A stretch of DNA of 57,600 bases from Deltaproteobacteria bacterium. Its GTDB lineage: Bacteria > Myxococcota_A > Polyangia > Polyangiales > Polyangiaceae. Within the stretch, counting starts at the first letter, position 1; the number at the start of each line of letters is the position of its first letter. Below the pieces are notes generated by a model that had not been told where the DNA came from, did not search any database, and was given only the letters and a program-made list of their open reading frames with translations. The stretch is taken from positions 1 to 57,600 of the forward strand of contig QJWJ01000271.1 in assembly GCA_003235365.1 (NCBI GenBank), given 5' to 3'. The translations under genes were made by a program, and so were the position numbers. Positions 36,439-45,098 of this stretch are shown here, piece after piece.

Positions 36439-36473
36439 CTCACCCGACCTAAATGGGTGAGCACGATTGTCGG
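36439..36473 (+). repeat. Dispersed intergenic repeat, copy 2
   Basis: The 20-mer TGGGTGAGCACGATTGTCGG at 36454-36473 differs from copy 1 at two positions. A 7-bp inverted repeat (CTCACCC 36439-36445, GGGTGAG 36455-36461) overlaps it. It lies between the pseudokinase and LuxR genes, ending 20 bp before the LuxR stop. Confidence 0.65.
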
Positions 36474-36492
36474 CTCATCCAGAGGACGGGTT

Positions 36493-37236
36493 CTAGCTGA
36501 ATACGGCGCGATGGACGATCTCGGCACGATTCGATGCGCCCAGGCACGCTTGTATGCCAACCAGCGTATTGCGAACCGTATGTGCCGAGATCGACAACGC
36601 CCGTGCGATCTCGGCGTTCGTATGCCCGAGCGCGACGTGCTCGACGATCTGCCGTTTGCGGGCGGTCAGCCTCCCGTCCACGCACTTCAATTCGACGCTC
36701 AACCCGCTGGATGTGCGCCGCACAGCTTGTTGAAGCGCATCCGAAACGGTCAACGGCGCGACCAGGCGTGCCAGGTCCTGTTGCGCACGTTCGTCGAAGT
36801 TCCCAAGCCGCGCGGTGCGGGTGAGGATCACTGCGGCGATGACTCGCCCTTGCACGACGAGGTGGACGAACGCCACATCATTTGCGTTCAGTGGTTTTGC
36901 AATGCGCCGGTTCCAGTCTGCGCGTAGCCTGTTGCGTTTGCTGAACGCACGTGACGCGAGCGCAACCCAATCGTGCGATGTCGCGTCGTGCAGTAGCGTG
37001 CCGAACGTCACCGCCATCTCGTCCCATTGGTCGCGCGAAGCACTGAGCCAGTCGTCGGTCAGTCCGAGCAACCCGGCGCGCTCGATGGGGCTCCGTGGTG
37101 ACATTTCGTGAAAGATGCCGCCGTCGAAAGGGACTACCTTGCGCAGGACATCGAGCGCGGCGTCGCGCCACGCTTTGGGTGTAGCGCTGCTGAGCGCCAG
37201 CCGATTGAGTCGCAAGGCAGCCGTCGATGGGCGCAT
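36493..37236 (-). CDS. LuxR-family transcriptional regulator
   Basis: The 247-aa product has an N-terminal sensing region (1-170) with a GAF-like pattern (FDGGIFHEM, DVAFVHLVVQGRVIAAVILTR). The C-terminal HTH-LuxR is about 185-245: LTARKRQIVEHVALGHTNAE, then IARALSISAHTVRNTL. It lacks a receiver domain. A palindrome overlaps its start codon, and the divergent alpha/beta hydrolase gene shares the upstream region, suggesting autoregulation and control of that gene. Confidence 0.88.
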   Translation of the reverse strand: MRPSTAALRLNRLALSSATPKAWRDAALDVLRKVVPFDGGIFHEMSPRSPIERAGLLGLTDDWLSASRDQWDEMAVTFGTLLHDATSHDWVALASRAFSKRNRLRADWNRRIAKPLNANDVAFVHLVVQGRVIAAVILTRTARLGNFDERAQQDLARLVAPLTVSDALQQAVRRTSSGLSVELKCVDGRLTARKRQIVEHVALGHTNAEIARALSISAHTVRNTLVGIQACLGASNRAEIVHRAVFS

Positions 37237-37252
37237 AGTATGAACGTACTAT
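37235..37252. promoter_or_regulatory. Palindrome over LuxR start codon
   Basis: ATAGTATGAACGTACTAT is an imperfect palindrome with perfect 6-bp outer arms. It covers the LuxR start region and lies 72 bp from the hydrolase start. It is a candidate site for the LuxR-type regulator. Confidence 0.45.
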
Positions 37253-37324
37253 ACGCTCGGGCGAGGGGCGAGCCTAGCTTTCAGAGGTGGCCGGCGCTGG
37301 CCACCACAATTCAGGAGCTACTGC

Positions 37325-38263
37325 ATGATCCAATCGAGTTCGAGCGTTCGCGCTGACGGCGCCCTCGTCGCCCAGCCGTCCGAGTCATTGAGCAAACACA
37401 GCCAGCCAGCTTGGCTCGATCGAGATGAGTATCCCTTCGAGTCCCGATTCTTCGAAGGCGCGGAGGGGCGCTTGCACTACATCGACGAAGGAAAGGGGGA
37501 CCCAATCCTCTTCGTGCACGGCACCCCGTCCTGGTCTTTCGAGTGGCGCCATCAGATCCGCGCGTTGCGGGGTGAACACCGCTGTGTCGCTTTGGATCAC
37601 CTCGGGTTCGGCCTCTCCGACAAACCACGGGTGGGTGAATACCGCCCGGTTGATCACGCCCGACGGCTTCTGGAGTTGGTCGAGCACCTCGGGCTACAGC
37701 GGATAACCCTCGTGGTTCACGATTTCGGAGGGCCAATCGGTTTGTGGCTGGCTTTGGAACAGCCATGGCGCATCCGATCCATCGTGGTCTTGAACAGTTG
37801 GATGTGGGGGATGGCCGATGACGCGCGCGTGCGGCGGCTTTCTCGCTTCATCGCCTCTGGGCTGGGGCGTTTCATGTACCTGTGGTTGAACGCCTCGCCC
37901 CGCTGGTTGTTGCCGGCGAGCTTCGCGGACCGTCGCAAGCTGACGGAGTCCGCTCGCGCGCACTACCTCGCACCCTTCATGTTGCGTCAGCAGCGGACGG
38001 CCCCCTGGGTGCTTGGGTGCGAACTCCTCGGTTCTGCAGCGTTTTTTGACTCACTTTGGACACGGCGATCGGCCTTGCCGGCTGAGCCCAGCTTCATTTG
38101 GGGAATGGCTGACCCCGCCGTGGGGACCGACGTCTTGAGGCGGTGGCGAGACCATTGGCCACGGTCTTCCGCGGTCGAAGTCCCGGGCGCCGGCCATTTT
38201 CCCCAAGAGGAAGAGCCGGCCCTGGTGACCGCGGCGATCGCCCGCGTCGCGCGTGGGGTGTAA
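37325..38263 (+). CDS. Alpha/beta hydrolase (haloalkane-dehalogenase/epoxide-hydrolase-like)
   Basis: The 312-aa product begins at ATG 37325. Fold motifs: HGTPSWSFEWR (oxyanion HG.P), DHLGFGLSDKP, and the nucleophile elbow VHDFGGPIG with Asp133. A late GAGHFPQEEEP holds the catalytic histidine. Asp as nucleophile fits dehalogenases and epoxide hydrolases. The residue after Asp is Phe, not the Trp of typical haloalkane dehalogenases, so halide binding is uncertain. It is divergent from the LuxR gene. Confidence 0.85.
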   Translation: MIQSSSSVRADGALVAQPSESLSKHSQPAWLDRDEYPFESRFFEGAEGRLHYIDEGKGDPILFVHGTPSWSFEWRHQIRALRGEHRCVALDHLGFGLSDKPRVGEYRPVDHARRLLELVEHLGLQRITLVVHDFGGPIGLWLALEQPWRIRSIVVLNSWMWGMADDARVRRLSRFIASGLGRFMYLWLNASPRWLLPASFADRRKLTESARAHYLAPFMLRQQRTAPWVLGCELLGSAAFFDSLWTRRSALPAEPSFIWGMADPAVGTDVLRRWRDHWPRSSAVEVPGAGHFPQEEEPALVTAAIARVARGV

Positions 38264-38442
38264 CGCATTGCAACGACCCGGGTTCCAGGCAGGCACACCG
38301 TCGATCCCGAGCGCTTGCGGCTGCGTACACTGATGCTTCAGAACGAGTTGTAGACATGAAGGTTAGGTTTTATCGTGACTAGTCCGTTTCAATTACGAGA
38401 CGTATCCGGAAACTCGGGGATGGGGTCGGTGTTGGAGGGGCA

Positions 38443-39360
38443 ATGGCGGTGATTCTGGTGGTGGAGGATGACCTGGTAACACGCATGCTCCACCTGCGTG
38501 CTCTGTCTCGGGTCGAGGCCATCACGGTTGGTGCTTCGACTGTCGCAGAGGCCTTGCAGGTGCTCAACCACGAAGAGCCCAACGTCGTCGTGCTCGATTT
38601 GGAACTGCCTGATGGCTCCGGGTTGGAAGTGCTCGAGGCGCTTGCCAAGCGTGGGAAGCACCCGTGCCTCGTCGTCGTTTCGGCGCATCTCGAGCTGTTC
38701 AATCACTCGGCGTGGGCGGGTTCCTGCGTAACACCAATTCGCAAACCCGTGTCTGTCGACGGACTCCGCGAGGCGGTGCTAGAGAAGCTGAACGCGCCGC
38801 TCAATACCCACCCCTTTGCCCCTGCAGAGTACGTCCAGCTGGCGTGTTTGGGGGGGCACTCCGTGACCTTGCTCGTCGCAGCCATGTCTGGGTCCGGCAG
38901 CATCAAGATCCACGAGGGGAACATCTGGGCTGCGAGCTGGGGCAGTAAGACCGGCTTCGACGCATTTGCTTCGGCGGTTGCCGCCCACGATGCGCGAATT
39001 GATGTGGTCCAATCCGCTGGTGCACCAGGACAACGCCAACTTGCTGGGAACTGGCAAGAGGCTTTGCTCGAGGCCGCCCGTTTGGAGGACGAGGAGCGAG
39101 CTTCGGTTCGCAACCCGTCTCTACGCCCAGACGAGTTGGACTTCTCGGACATCCTCGACGGTGTGGTCAGACCCGAAATCGTCGAGGTGCCCGAGCCTCG
39201 CCACACGGATCATCAGGAGCTCATCGAGCGCGGCGTGCAAGCGGTCATCGCTCGGCGCTATCCCGACGCGGTCCGAGCGTTCGAACGTGCCCTGGAAATC
39301 GTGCCCAACTCGTACGCGCTCCGACATCGCATTTCGCGCTTGCGACAGTTGGGCTACTGA
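38443..39360 (+). CDS. Response regulator with receiver, DUF4388-like and C-terminal helical domains
   Basis: The 305-aa product has a receiver domain (1-115): acidic pair Glu8/Asp9/Asp10, phosphoacceptor Asp52 in VVVLDLELPDG, and Lys101 in RKPVS. Residues 125-215 look like DUF4388/PATAN (LACLGGHSVTLLVAAMSGSGSI, GNIWAASWGSKTGFDAF). The C-terminal 70 residues resemble a TPR helix pair (AVIARRYPDAVRAFERALEI). No DNA-binding domain is visible. PATAN/DUF4388 domains occur in myxobacterial and deltaproteobacterial signalling proteins. No kinase partner is adjacent. Confidence 0.85.
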   Translation: MAVILVVEDDLVTRMLHLRALSRVEAITVGASTVAEALQVLNHEEPNVVVLDLELPDGSGLEVLEALAKRGKHPCLVVVSAHLELFNHSAWAGSCVTPIRKPVSVDGLREAVLEKLNAPLNTHPFAPAEYVQLACLGGHSVTLLVAAMSGSGSIKIHEGNIWAASWGSKTGFDAFASAVAAHDARIDVVQSAGAPGQRQLAGNWQEALLEAARLEDEERASVRNPSLRPDELDFSDILDGVVRPEIVEVPEPRHTDHQELIERGVQAVIARRYPDAVRAFERALEIVPNSYALRHRISRLRQLGY

Positions 39361-39571
39361 CCGCGACTCGCGCCCATCGCGGACGGCGCATTTCCGTCGA
39401 CCAGAGGACTGACCGGCGTCCGGCGCCAAACCGGTGAAACGGCGGCTGAACTCGTCGGCTTCGGACACTCAGAACCGAACCGCGTGATCGGAGTCGCTCG
39501 CGGTAGCGAAATCGATGCCTCGCGCGCCCAACCAGCATGAGCCCCAGCCCGGGGCTTGGAAAGGAAGTACG

Positions 39572-40726
39572 ATGCAGGAGCTGGGCAAGTTTCGAATCCA
39601 AGGAATTCTCGAGCAATCACGCGTGTGGGGCCTTTGTTTGGCCGCCGCGTTCGGGTGTGACTCACAGGCCGACCCGCAATACGTCGGTGAAGCACTGATC
39701 GAACTCGGGGGGCACGTCGACGCACTCAGTGGGAGCGAGGACGACGCTGACGTGGGGGTTCTGTGGTTGACGGGGTCGGCAAGCGATGGGTGTTCCGGGC
39801 CATACGTCGGATGTTCCGTATCGAGCAGCGGCGCGTTCTCTCCCGATGCGGACTTCGAGTGCGCAGCAGCTTGCGAGGAGCCGGCTTCACACTGTGAGGA
39901 TCCTGACGCGTATCAGGCGTGGGCGGAGTGTCAGACGAGTTGCGGGTTACCGACCGAGGTCAGTGTCCAAATCCAAAGCCGCACTTGTTTCGAAGGCGGC
40001 GTCGCGCAGACCACGCCAGTCGATGGGGAGTTCCCCGCGGCGTTCAATCTGGACGTGCTCCAGCCGCCACCCGGGGAGGCACTGATGCCATCGGACACGG
40101 GCGAGCGTGTCGCGATTGGACTGTTCGTGGCGGTCGATCCAAGCGCCGACTCGATGTCGTTCAGTCGCCGCGATCGCGAACGACCAGCCTGGTTACTCGG
40201 CGGTTCTGAGACCCACGTGTTGATCTACGTCGGGGACCCGGTTTCGGAAGACTCGACCTGGGGGCGGCACCTGGGTGGGGCTTACGCCGAGGGTTACCAT
40301 TTGGTGAAGGTGCGTCCCGGCAACCGCTGTGGCTTGCCGCGCTACGAAGAAGCGGCCTCAGGTGGTAGTTCGAGCAATCCACCGGACAAAGACTTCGATA
40401 GTCGACCTGGTGACGCCATGTCCGCGGGTGATGCTGCCGCTCCGGAGCAGCAGAGCGAATGGGAGGGACCTGACTACGAAGGCGTTGCTCTGGTGTGCGG
40501 CAACGGCGTGTGTGAGCCCGGTGAAAGCTGCAGCGTTTGTTCCGACTGTGTCGAGTGTGACGATGACGACCAGCACGGCAAGAGCAGCGGCCTGACGAAT
40601 CGCGAGACGGACGAGTTCTTCTGCACGTCCACCGCCGGCAAGTTGGTTCCCGCGGAACCAGGGAGCGAACGAGACATCGAACTGTTGATCGCTCGACCCG
40701 AGTACATCGATTGGCCACCAATCTGA
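39572..40726 (+). CDS. Cysteine-rich lipoprotein, unknown function
   Basis: AAGGAAG precedes ATG 39572 at good spacing, giving 384 aa. The N-terminus (VWGLCLAAAFGCDSQ) looks like a lipoprotein signal with Cys29. The rest is acidic with paired cysteines and a C-terminal CGNGVCEPGESC..C..CVEC stretch, a motif common in myxobacterial surface proteins (GNGVCE-type repeats). No enzyme motif is seen. It precedes the sigma/caspase operon by 76 bp. Confidence 0.75.
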   Translation: MQELGKFRIQGILEQSRVWGLCLAAAFGCDSQADPQYVGEALIELGGHVDALSGSEDDADVGVLWLTGSASDGCSGPYVGCSVSSSGAFSPDADFECAAACEEPASHCEDPDAYQAWAECQTSCGLPTEVSVQIQSRTCFEGGVAQTTPVDGEFPAAFNLDVLQPPPGEALMPSDTGERVAIGLFVAVDPSADSMSFSRRDRERPAWLLGGSETHVLIYVGDPVSEDSTWGRHLGGAYAEGYHLVKVRPGNRCGLPRYEEAASGGSSSNPPDKDFDSRPGDAMSAGDAAAPEQQSEWEGPDYEGVALVCGNGVCEPGESCSVCSDCVECDDDDQHGKSSGLTNRETDEFFCTSTAGKLVPAEPGSERDIELLIARPEYIDWPPI

Positions 40727-40768
40727 CTTCCCGAGGTGTTGCTCCGTTGCACGACGTCGGGAACCCGC

Positions 40769-40792
40769 GCTGGGCGAAGTCATTCGCCCAGC
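40769..40792. promoter_or_regulatory. Strong hairpin next to ECF sigma start
   Basis: GCTGGGCGAA (40769-40778) and TTCGCCCAGC (40783-40792) form a perfect 10-bp stem with a 4-nt loop GTCA. It ends only 10 nt before the GTG start of the sigma gene, over the region where its ribosome site should be. It could terminate the lipoprotein transcript or control sigma translation. Confidence 0.5.
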
Positions 40793-40802
40793 AGTAATAC
40801 CT

Positions 40803-41321
40803 GTGACTCTTCCTCCGATCGAGAAGCTCTACTTCAGCCACGGTCCAGCGGTGCTGCGTCGTGCCCGACGGATCATGCGTCAGGAAGCCGACGCCCAAGA
40901 GGTGCTCCAGGACGTCTTCATTCGGCTGCTTCAGAAGCCCGACCAGTATCGAGGACAATGCTCGATCACGACGTATCTCTACAGTGTGACGACGCACGTC
41001 GCTCTCTCCAAGCTTCGCGACAGGCGCACGCGTCTGCGACTCCTCGACGAACGTGCCGAACGATCGGGGGCGGAAGTGAGCCCCCGGGGGCAAGCTCGCA
41101 TTGAACTGCGTGAGCTGCTCGCGACGCTTCCCGACGAGCTGGCTCAGGTTGCCGTGTATCACTACTTGGACGAGATGACCCACGAGGAGATCGCAAAGAC
41201 CATGGGGTGTTCAAGACAATGGGTGACGAAACTCGCCGCGAAGCTACGCCGACACCCCGCATTGCAGGTTGATGATGACGATGCTCCGCTGCCGGGCATG
41301 CCACTCGGAGGTGAGTGTTGA
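40803..41321 (+). CDS. ECF-type RNA polymerase sigma factor
   Basis: GTG 40803 gives 172 aa. Region 2 is ARRIMRQEADAQEVLQDVFIRLLQKPDQY; region 4 is LPDELAQVAVYHYLDEMTHEE followed by IAKTMGCSRQWVTKLAAKLRR. No SD is evident and a hairpin sits next to the start. The stop TGA overlaps the next ATG by one base. It is likely held inactive by the adjacent membrane anti-sigma protein and controls the operon with the caspase. Confidence 0.9.
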   Translation: MTLPPIEKLYFSHGPAVLRRARRIMRQEADAQEVLQDVFIRLLQKPDQYRGQCSITTYLYSVTTHVALSKLRDRRTRLRLLDERAERSGAEVSPRGQARIELRELLATLPDELAQVAVYHYLDEMTHEEIAKTMGCSRQWVTKLAAKLRRHPALQVDDDDAPLPGMPLGGEC

Positions 41322-42133
41322 TGGATTTCGACGGACAATGCCCTTCCGGATTGATGTTGGACGAATGGGTGGTCGGCGAACTGTCGCAAGTCGTTCGCAC
41401 CTCGGTTGGCGAACACATCGACGTATGTGAACGCTGTCGACAGCGCGTTGAACGTCGGAAAGTCGATGTGATTCGTTTTGCGAAGACGGTTCCCGCTTTC
41501 GACGACCTACGTCTGGCTGCAACGGTCGTTAGTGACGAGATGGACAGTCATCGACCACGAGCTGCAAGCGTGCTCCGCGGGGCTCGTGGCGCGGCTGCAG
41601 GGTTGGTCGCCGTCGCTGCTGGGCTGTTGTTGTGGTTGCGTCCCGGTTCGCCCGCAAACGACACTCGGCTCGCGATGACAGACGGCACTGGCGTCGAGCC
41701 CGTCCCTCCAGCGGCGTTCGAGACTCGGCTCAAAGGGAATGGAGTCGCACTGCGGTTCTTCGTCAAGCGGGGCGATTCCGTGATGCCCGGGCGAAGTGGG
41801 ATGGTGCTGCGCCCCGGGGACGGGCTTCGCTTCTCCTTCGATGTCCCCCGGCACAGCTACTGTGGGGTGTGGGGGATCGACGCTGAGGGACTCGTCAGCG
41901 CGTACTTCGTCGGTGACGAGTTGCTCGCGGTGTCTGCACAGGGTGGTGGGACGCTGCCGGGTGCGGTCGCCTTGGACGGGACGCTCGGTAGGGAGCGGCT
42001 GATTGGGGTCGTGTGCGAGGCGCCGCTTCGAACATCAGCAGTGACCCGTGCCCTCGAGGTCGACCCTGATGCGTCGCTGTTGCCGCCGGGTTGCATCGCC
42101 GACGTGCTACCCATCACCAAGTCGATCCAATGA
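41321..42133 (+). CDS. Membrane anti-sigma-like protein with zinc-finger N-terminus
   Basis: ATG 41321 overlaps the sigma stop (TGATG) and gives 270 aa. The N-terminal 50 residues contain an H...C..C arrangement (GEHIDVCERCRQRVE) typical of zinc-binding anti-sigma domains (ZAS). One TM helix (AAAGLVAVAAGLLLWL) is followed by a periplasmic beta-rich part that resembles DUF4384-type domains (LRPGDGLRFSFDVPRHSYCGVWGI). Its position suggests it binds the adjacent sigma factor. Confidence 0.75.
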   Translation: MDFDGQCPSGLMLDEWVVGELSQVVRTSVGEHIDVCERCRQRVERRKVDVIRFAKTVPAFDDLRLAATVVSDEMDSHRPRAASVLRGARGAAAGLVAVAAGLLLWLRPGSPANDTRLAMTDGTGVEPVPPAAFETRLKGNGVALRFFVKRGDSVMPGRSGMVLRPGDGLRFSFDVPRHSYCGVWGIDAEGLVSAYFVGDELLAVSAQGGGTLPGAVALDGTLGRERLIGVVCEAPLRTSAVTRALEVDPDASLLPPGCIADVLPITKSIQ

Positions 42134-43773
42134 AGGGACGAGCACCGGTCGTGATCGCGAGAGCTGCTTGTGCTCGGGGCTTGGCGGCGAGTGTCCTCTG
42201 GTGGTCCCTGGCTTTGACGCTGGCTGGGTCGCTTGCTCCACGCGAGGCCCGAGCAGAGGTCGCGCGATACGCGGTGATCGTCGGGAACAACGTAGGGGCG
42301 GCCCGCGAGGGAACACTGCGTTTCGCGGAGAACGATGCCCGAAAGGTGCAGGCGGTCTTGCAGCAGCTCGGCGGGTTTCGCCCCGAGAATACGGTGTTGT
42401 TGCAGGGCGGCACCGTCGGCGAAGTTCAGCGTGTGCTCATCTCTCTCAACGCACGGATTCGCTCGGAGAACTCCGCCGCGCGTGACGCGATGTTGGTCGT
42501 GTACTACTCGGGACATGCCGATGCTCGCGGTCTGCACCTGGGCAGGGAGATTCTCGATCTCGACCTGCTGACTCGGCTCGTCCAAGGGTCTGCGGCGGCG
42601 TTTCGCATGTTGGTCGTGGACGCATGTCGGTCAGGAACGTTGACTCGTGTCAAGGGGGCGCAGCCGATCGCGCCCTTTCCGATCAACGAACGCGACGAGC
42701 TTCCGGGGGAAGGCGTCGCGTTTCTGACGTCGAGCGCCGCCGACGAAGATGCGCAGGAGTCTGAGGAGCTGCAAGGGTCGTTCTTCACTCACTACTTCGT
42801 TTCCGGCCTGCGAGGTGCGGCGGACAAGAACCGCAACGGAACCGTGTCGGTCGAGGAGGTCTACGACTACGCATATTTTCACACGCTCGAAGCGAGCAGT
42901 CGCACGGCGTTTGGCCTCCAGCACCCGACCTTTCACTTCGACTTGAAGGGAAAAGGTGGGACCCCGCTGACGTGGGTGGATCGCCGGGCGTCGGGGATCG
43001 GGCTGCTGGCGGTGCCGCGAGGCAAAGACTACCTGATCTTCTCTGGATCGGTGAATGGGCCCGTGGTGGCTGAAGTGGCAGCAACCGACGCGCGCCGAGA
43101 GATCGCGCTGCCCGCGGGAAGTTACTTCGTGCGTGGTCGGGCTCCAGACCATTTGCTGGAAGGGGTGGTTCACCTGCCGGCAAACGGCCTGCTCTTCGTG
43201 CCGGAAGACGAGCTTCACCGCGTTCAGTACGCGCGACTCGCGCGCAAAGGACTCGATACGATCACGGTGGCTCACGGTCCGTGGATCGCGGGACACGTTC
43301 GGTCACCACTTTGGGATGGAGCGACACACTGCTTTGGAGCGCGGATTGGGTATCTTTGGGATCTGCCATCGTTTTCGTTGAGCATCGGTGCCGGAGGCTG
43401 TCGCTCGACCTTCTCCAATCGTGTCGTATTGGCGACGGCAGACGAGCTCGGCGCACAGGTCGAAACGCGCTACGTCGTCGACACGGCGCTGCTCAGTCTC
43501 GGATTGGGTGTCGCTGCAGGAGCTTCCTGGCTACGCCAAGATTTCGATACGCAGGGCGTCGCGCCATCGCGCGACAGCATCGCAGGGCGCGTTGGGCCAG
43601 TGGTGAGCCTGTCGGGTGAGTTGTTCGGCGGCCTGTACTGGATAGTCAGCGGTCAGGGTGAACTGTATTGGTTCCGTCAGCAGCGTAGCGGCAACATCGG
43701 TCGTGCTACGAGCGAAGGCCTTGCGGCGGTCGTGAGCTGGGGCGCAACGGCCGGCCTGGGCAAGTACTTCTGA
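42130..43773 (+). CDS. Secreted caspase-family (C14) peptidase with probable C-terminal beta-barrel
   Basis: ATG 42130 overlaps the anti-sigma stop (ATGA), giving 547 aa. A signal peptide ends near REARA (residue 42). The caspase domain (45-270) has ARYAVIVGNNVG, His129 in VYYSGHAD and Cys166 in LVVDACRSG, the catalytic dyad of metacaspase-like C14 peptidases. After a beta-rich middle, the last 170 residues alternate strands of amphipathic type (for example FGARIGYLW, SLSIGAGGC, ALLSLGLGVAAGASWL, GPVVSLSGELFGGLYWI, AAVVSWGATAGLG) and end in KYF, a terminal aromatic as in outer-membrane barrels. So the protease is probably periplasmic or surface-tethered. It is the third gene of a fully overlapping sigma/anti-sigma/caspase operon. 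Confidence 0.8.
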   Translation: MKGRAPVVIARAACARGLAASVLWWSLALTLAGSLAPREARAEVARYAVIVGNNVGAAREGTLRFAENDARKVQAVLQQLGGFRPENTVLLQGGTVGEVQRVLISLNARIRSENSAARDAMLVVYYSGHADARGLHLGREILDLDLLTRLVQGSAAAFRMLVVDACRSGTLTRVKGAQPIAPFPINERDELPGEGVAFLTSSAADEDAQESEELQGSFFTHYFVSGLRGAADKNRNGTVSVEEVYDYAYFHTLEASSRTAFGLQHPTFHFDLKGKGGTPLTWVDRRASGIGLLAVPRGKDYLIFSGSVNGPVVAEVAATDARREIALPAGSYFVRGRAPDHLLEGVVHLPANGLLFVPEDELHRVQYARLARKGLDTITVAHGPWIAGHVRSPLWDGATHCFGARIGYLWDLPSFSLSIGAGGCRSTFSNRVVLATADELGAQVETRYVVDTALLSLGLGVAAGASWLRQDFDTQGVAPSRDSIAGRVGPVVSLSGELFGGLYWIVSGQGELYWFRQQRSGNIGRATSEGLAAVVSWGATAGLGKYF

Positions 43774-43803
43774 CGTTGTCAGCTACCAGACGTGGCGCGC
43801 GGG

Positions 43804-44727
43804 CTAGGCAGGGCGGTTGTTGCGAGTTTGGTGCGCGATCATCTTCTGCATGTACGGGATCGCGTCGGGGGTCTTGCACCCGGTTTTCCCGTGGTCGACC
43901 TCGACTCTGCCGATCTTCTCGGCCGCTTCGAAGGCCTGCTCACGAACGTTGGGCATGTACCCACCGATGGAGATTAGCGCGTTGTTCATCGAGTAGCGGG
44001 TTCGATTCTTGGCCGCATGGATGGTGCGTGTGATCGTGCGGAGCAGCGTCGATGCCTCGGCGTCGCTCAGTTCACCGCGCGCCGCAAGGTCGTTGAAGAT
44101 CGCCCAACCCGCCGCGGCGCGCCATTCGTGGCTCGTCTTTGCCCACTTCTTGGCCAATGGGTGTGCGAGTGGGCTCCTCGAAACGAGGCCTGCGACCGCA
44201 GCTGACAGGATGTGATTGCAACTTCCTTCGACCCATTTCTCGAGGGTCTCAACGTCGAGCAATGCCGGGTCGGCCACCTTCGTCGCCAGGACCCGGGCGT
44301 CGTGGATGCCGCTGTCCCACAACCGAAGGGCGAGCTGGTGCTGGACCCCCAGGCGTTTGGCGAGCTTGCCGAGCTCCGAATGAGGCAAGCCAATGCTCGG
44401 ATCCGTGACCCCATGGCGAGCGTAGATCTTCGCGGTGTTGGCGTTACCGAGCTCGCGCAGCTCCGCGAGAATACTGCGGACGTTCGGGGCCTGACCGCTC
44501 CGCTTGGATGGCCCCTTCGTGGGCGTGGTCTGCTTCAGCGACGCTTGCTTGTTTGGAGATTGCTTCGCGCCGGCGTTCTTGGGGGCAGATTGTCTGGCTG
44601 CGGTCTTCTTTGATGCCGATCGCACAGCCCCTTTTCGATCCCCGTTGGACGACGCTTTGCGCAAGCTCTGCGCTTTGGACTGGGGCGCCGCTTTCGAGCG
44701 AGCCCTTCCGATGTTGTTACGGTCCAC
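43804..44727 (-). CDS. AlkD-like DNA alkylation repair protein with basic H1-like tail
   Basis: The 307-aa product starts at 44727. The first 80 residues are lysine/alanine/serine-rich with KKTAARQSAPKNAG and KQASLKQTTPTKGP segments, like histone-H1 tails. Residues 85-300 match the AlkD HEAT-like helical fold: LGKLAKRLGVQHQLALRLWDSG, TKVADPALLDVETLEKWV, WAIFNDLAARGELSD, and MNNALISIGGYMPN. AlkD-type enzymes remove alkylated bases by DNA distortion. The tail probably increases nonspecific DNA binding. The C-terminal end shows 'RVEVDHGKTGCKTPDA'. The gene converges on the caspase operon with 30 bp between them. Confidence 0.8.
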   Translation of the reverse strand: MDRNNIGRARSKAAPQSKAQSLRKASSNGDRKGAVRSASKKTAARQSAPKNAGAKQSPNKQASLKQTTPTKGPSKRSGQAPNVRSILAELRELGNANTAKIYARHGVTDPSIGLPHSELGKLAKRLGVQHQLALRLWDSGIHDARVLATKVADPALLDVETLEKWVEGSCNHILSAAVAGLVSRSPLAHPLAKKWAKTSHEWRAAAGWAIFNDLAARGELSDAEASTLLRTITRTIHAAKNRTRYSMNNALISIGGYMPNVREQAFEAAEKIGRVEVDHGKTGCKTPDAIPYMQKMIAHQTRNNRPA

Positions 44728-45012
44728 GCGCCGAGACTATCAAAGCCCCCCACCTCGTGAAGGGCAAACCATCTCGGGGCGAGTCGTGCCGGTCGATGTG
44801 AGCGCTCGAGGCATGACGCGATGCGAATGCGCGATACGAGAATGGATCGACTCACTGGCGGCGCTGAATCTGCGTGGCTCCAGAGTGTCGAGGCCACCTC
44901 ATCGGTCTTGTGACGTCTTCGTGTCGACGGGTTGCTGGGCTAGTAACTACTACCGCGGCAGAGTGATGCCAACGCCCACTGAGGTCAGGCGGAGTTGGCG
45001 TCCGGTTGGTCA

Positions 45013-45055
45013 TCTATATGAGCGTTCGCGATTCGCGAACGCTCATATAGATGTA
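45013..45055. repeat. 43-bp perfect palindrome, copy 2 of dispersed element
   Basis: Two perfect 21-nt arms around a single central T. The inner 12 bp of each arm (GAGCGTTCGCGA and its complement) equal the arms of the palindrome at 321-345. The outer arm adds CATCTATAT, with its complement on the far side. It could form a very stable cruciform or RNA hairpin. Confidence 0.9.
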
Positions 45056-45098
45056 GCAGAGAGTGCAGCCGAGAAAGCGGCTGCAATAGGGGCGGTTT

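Noticed and set aside
37325..38263. Firm naming as haloalkane dehalogenase
   Set aside because: The nucleophile Asp is followed by Phe instead of the halide-binding Trp, so only the superfamily is called.
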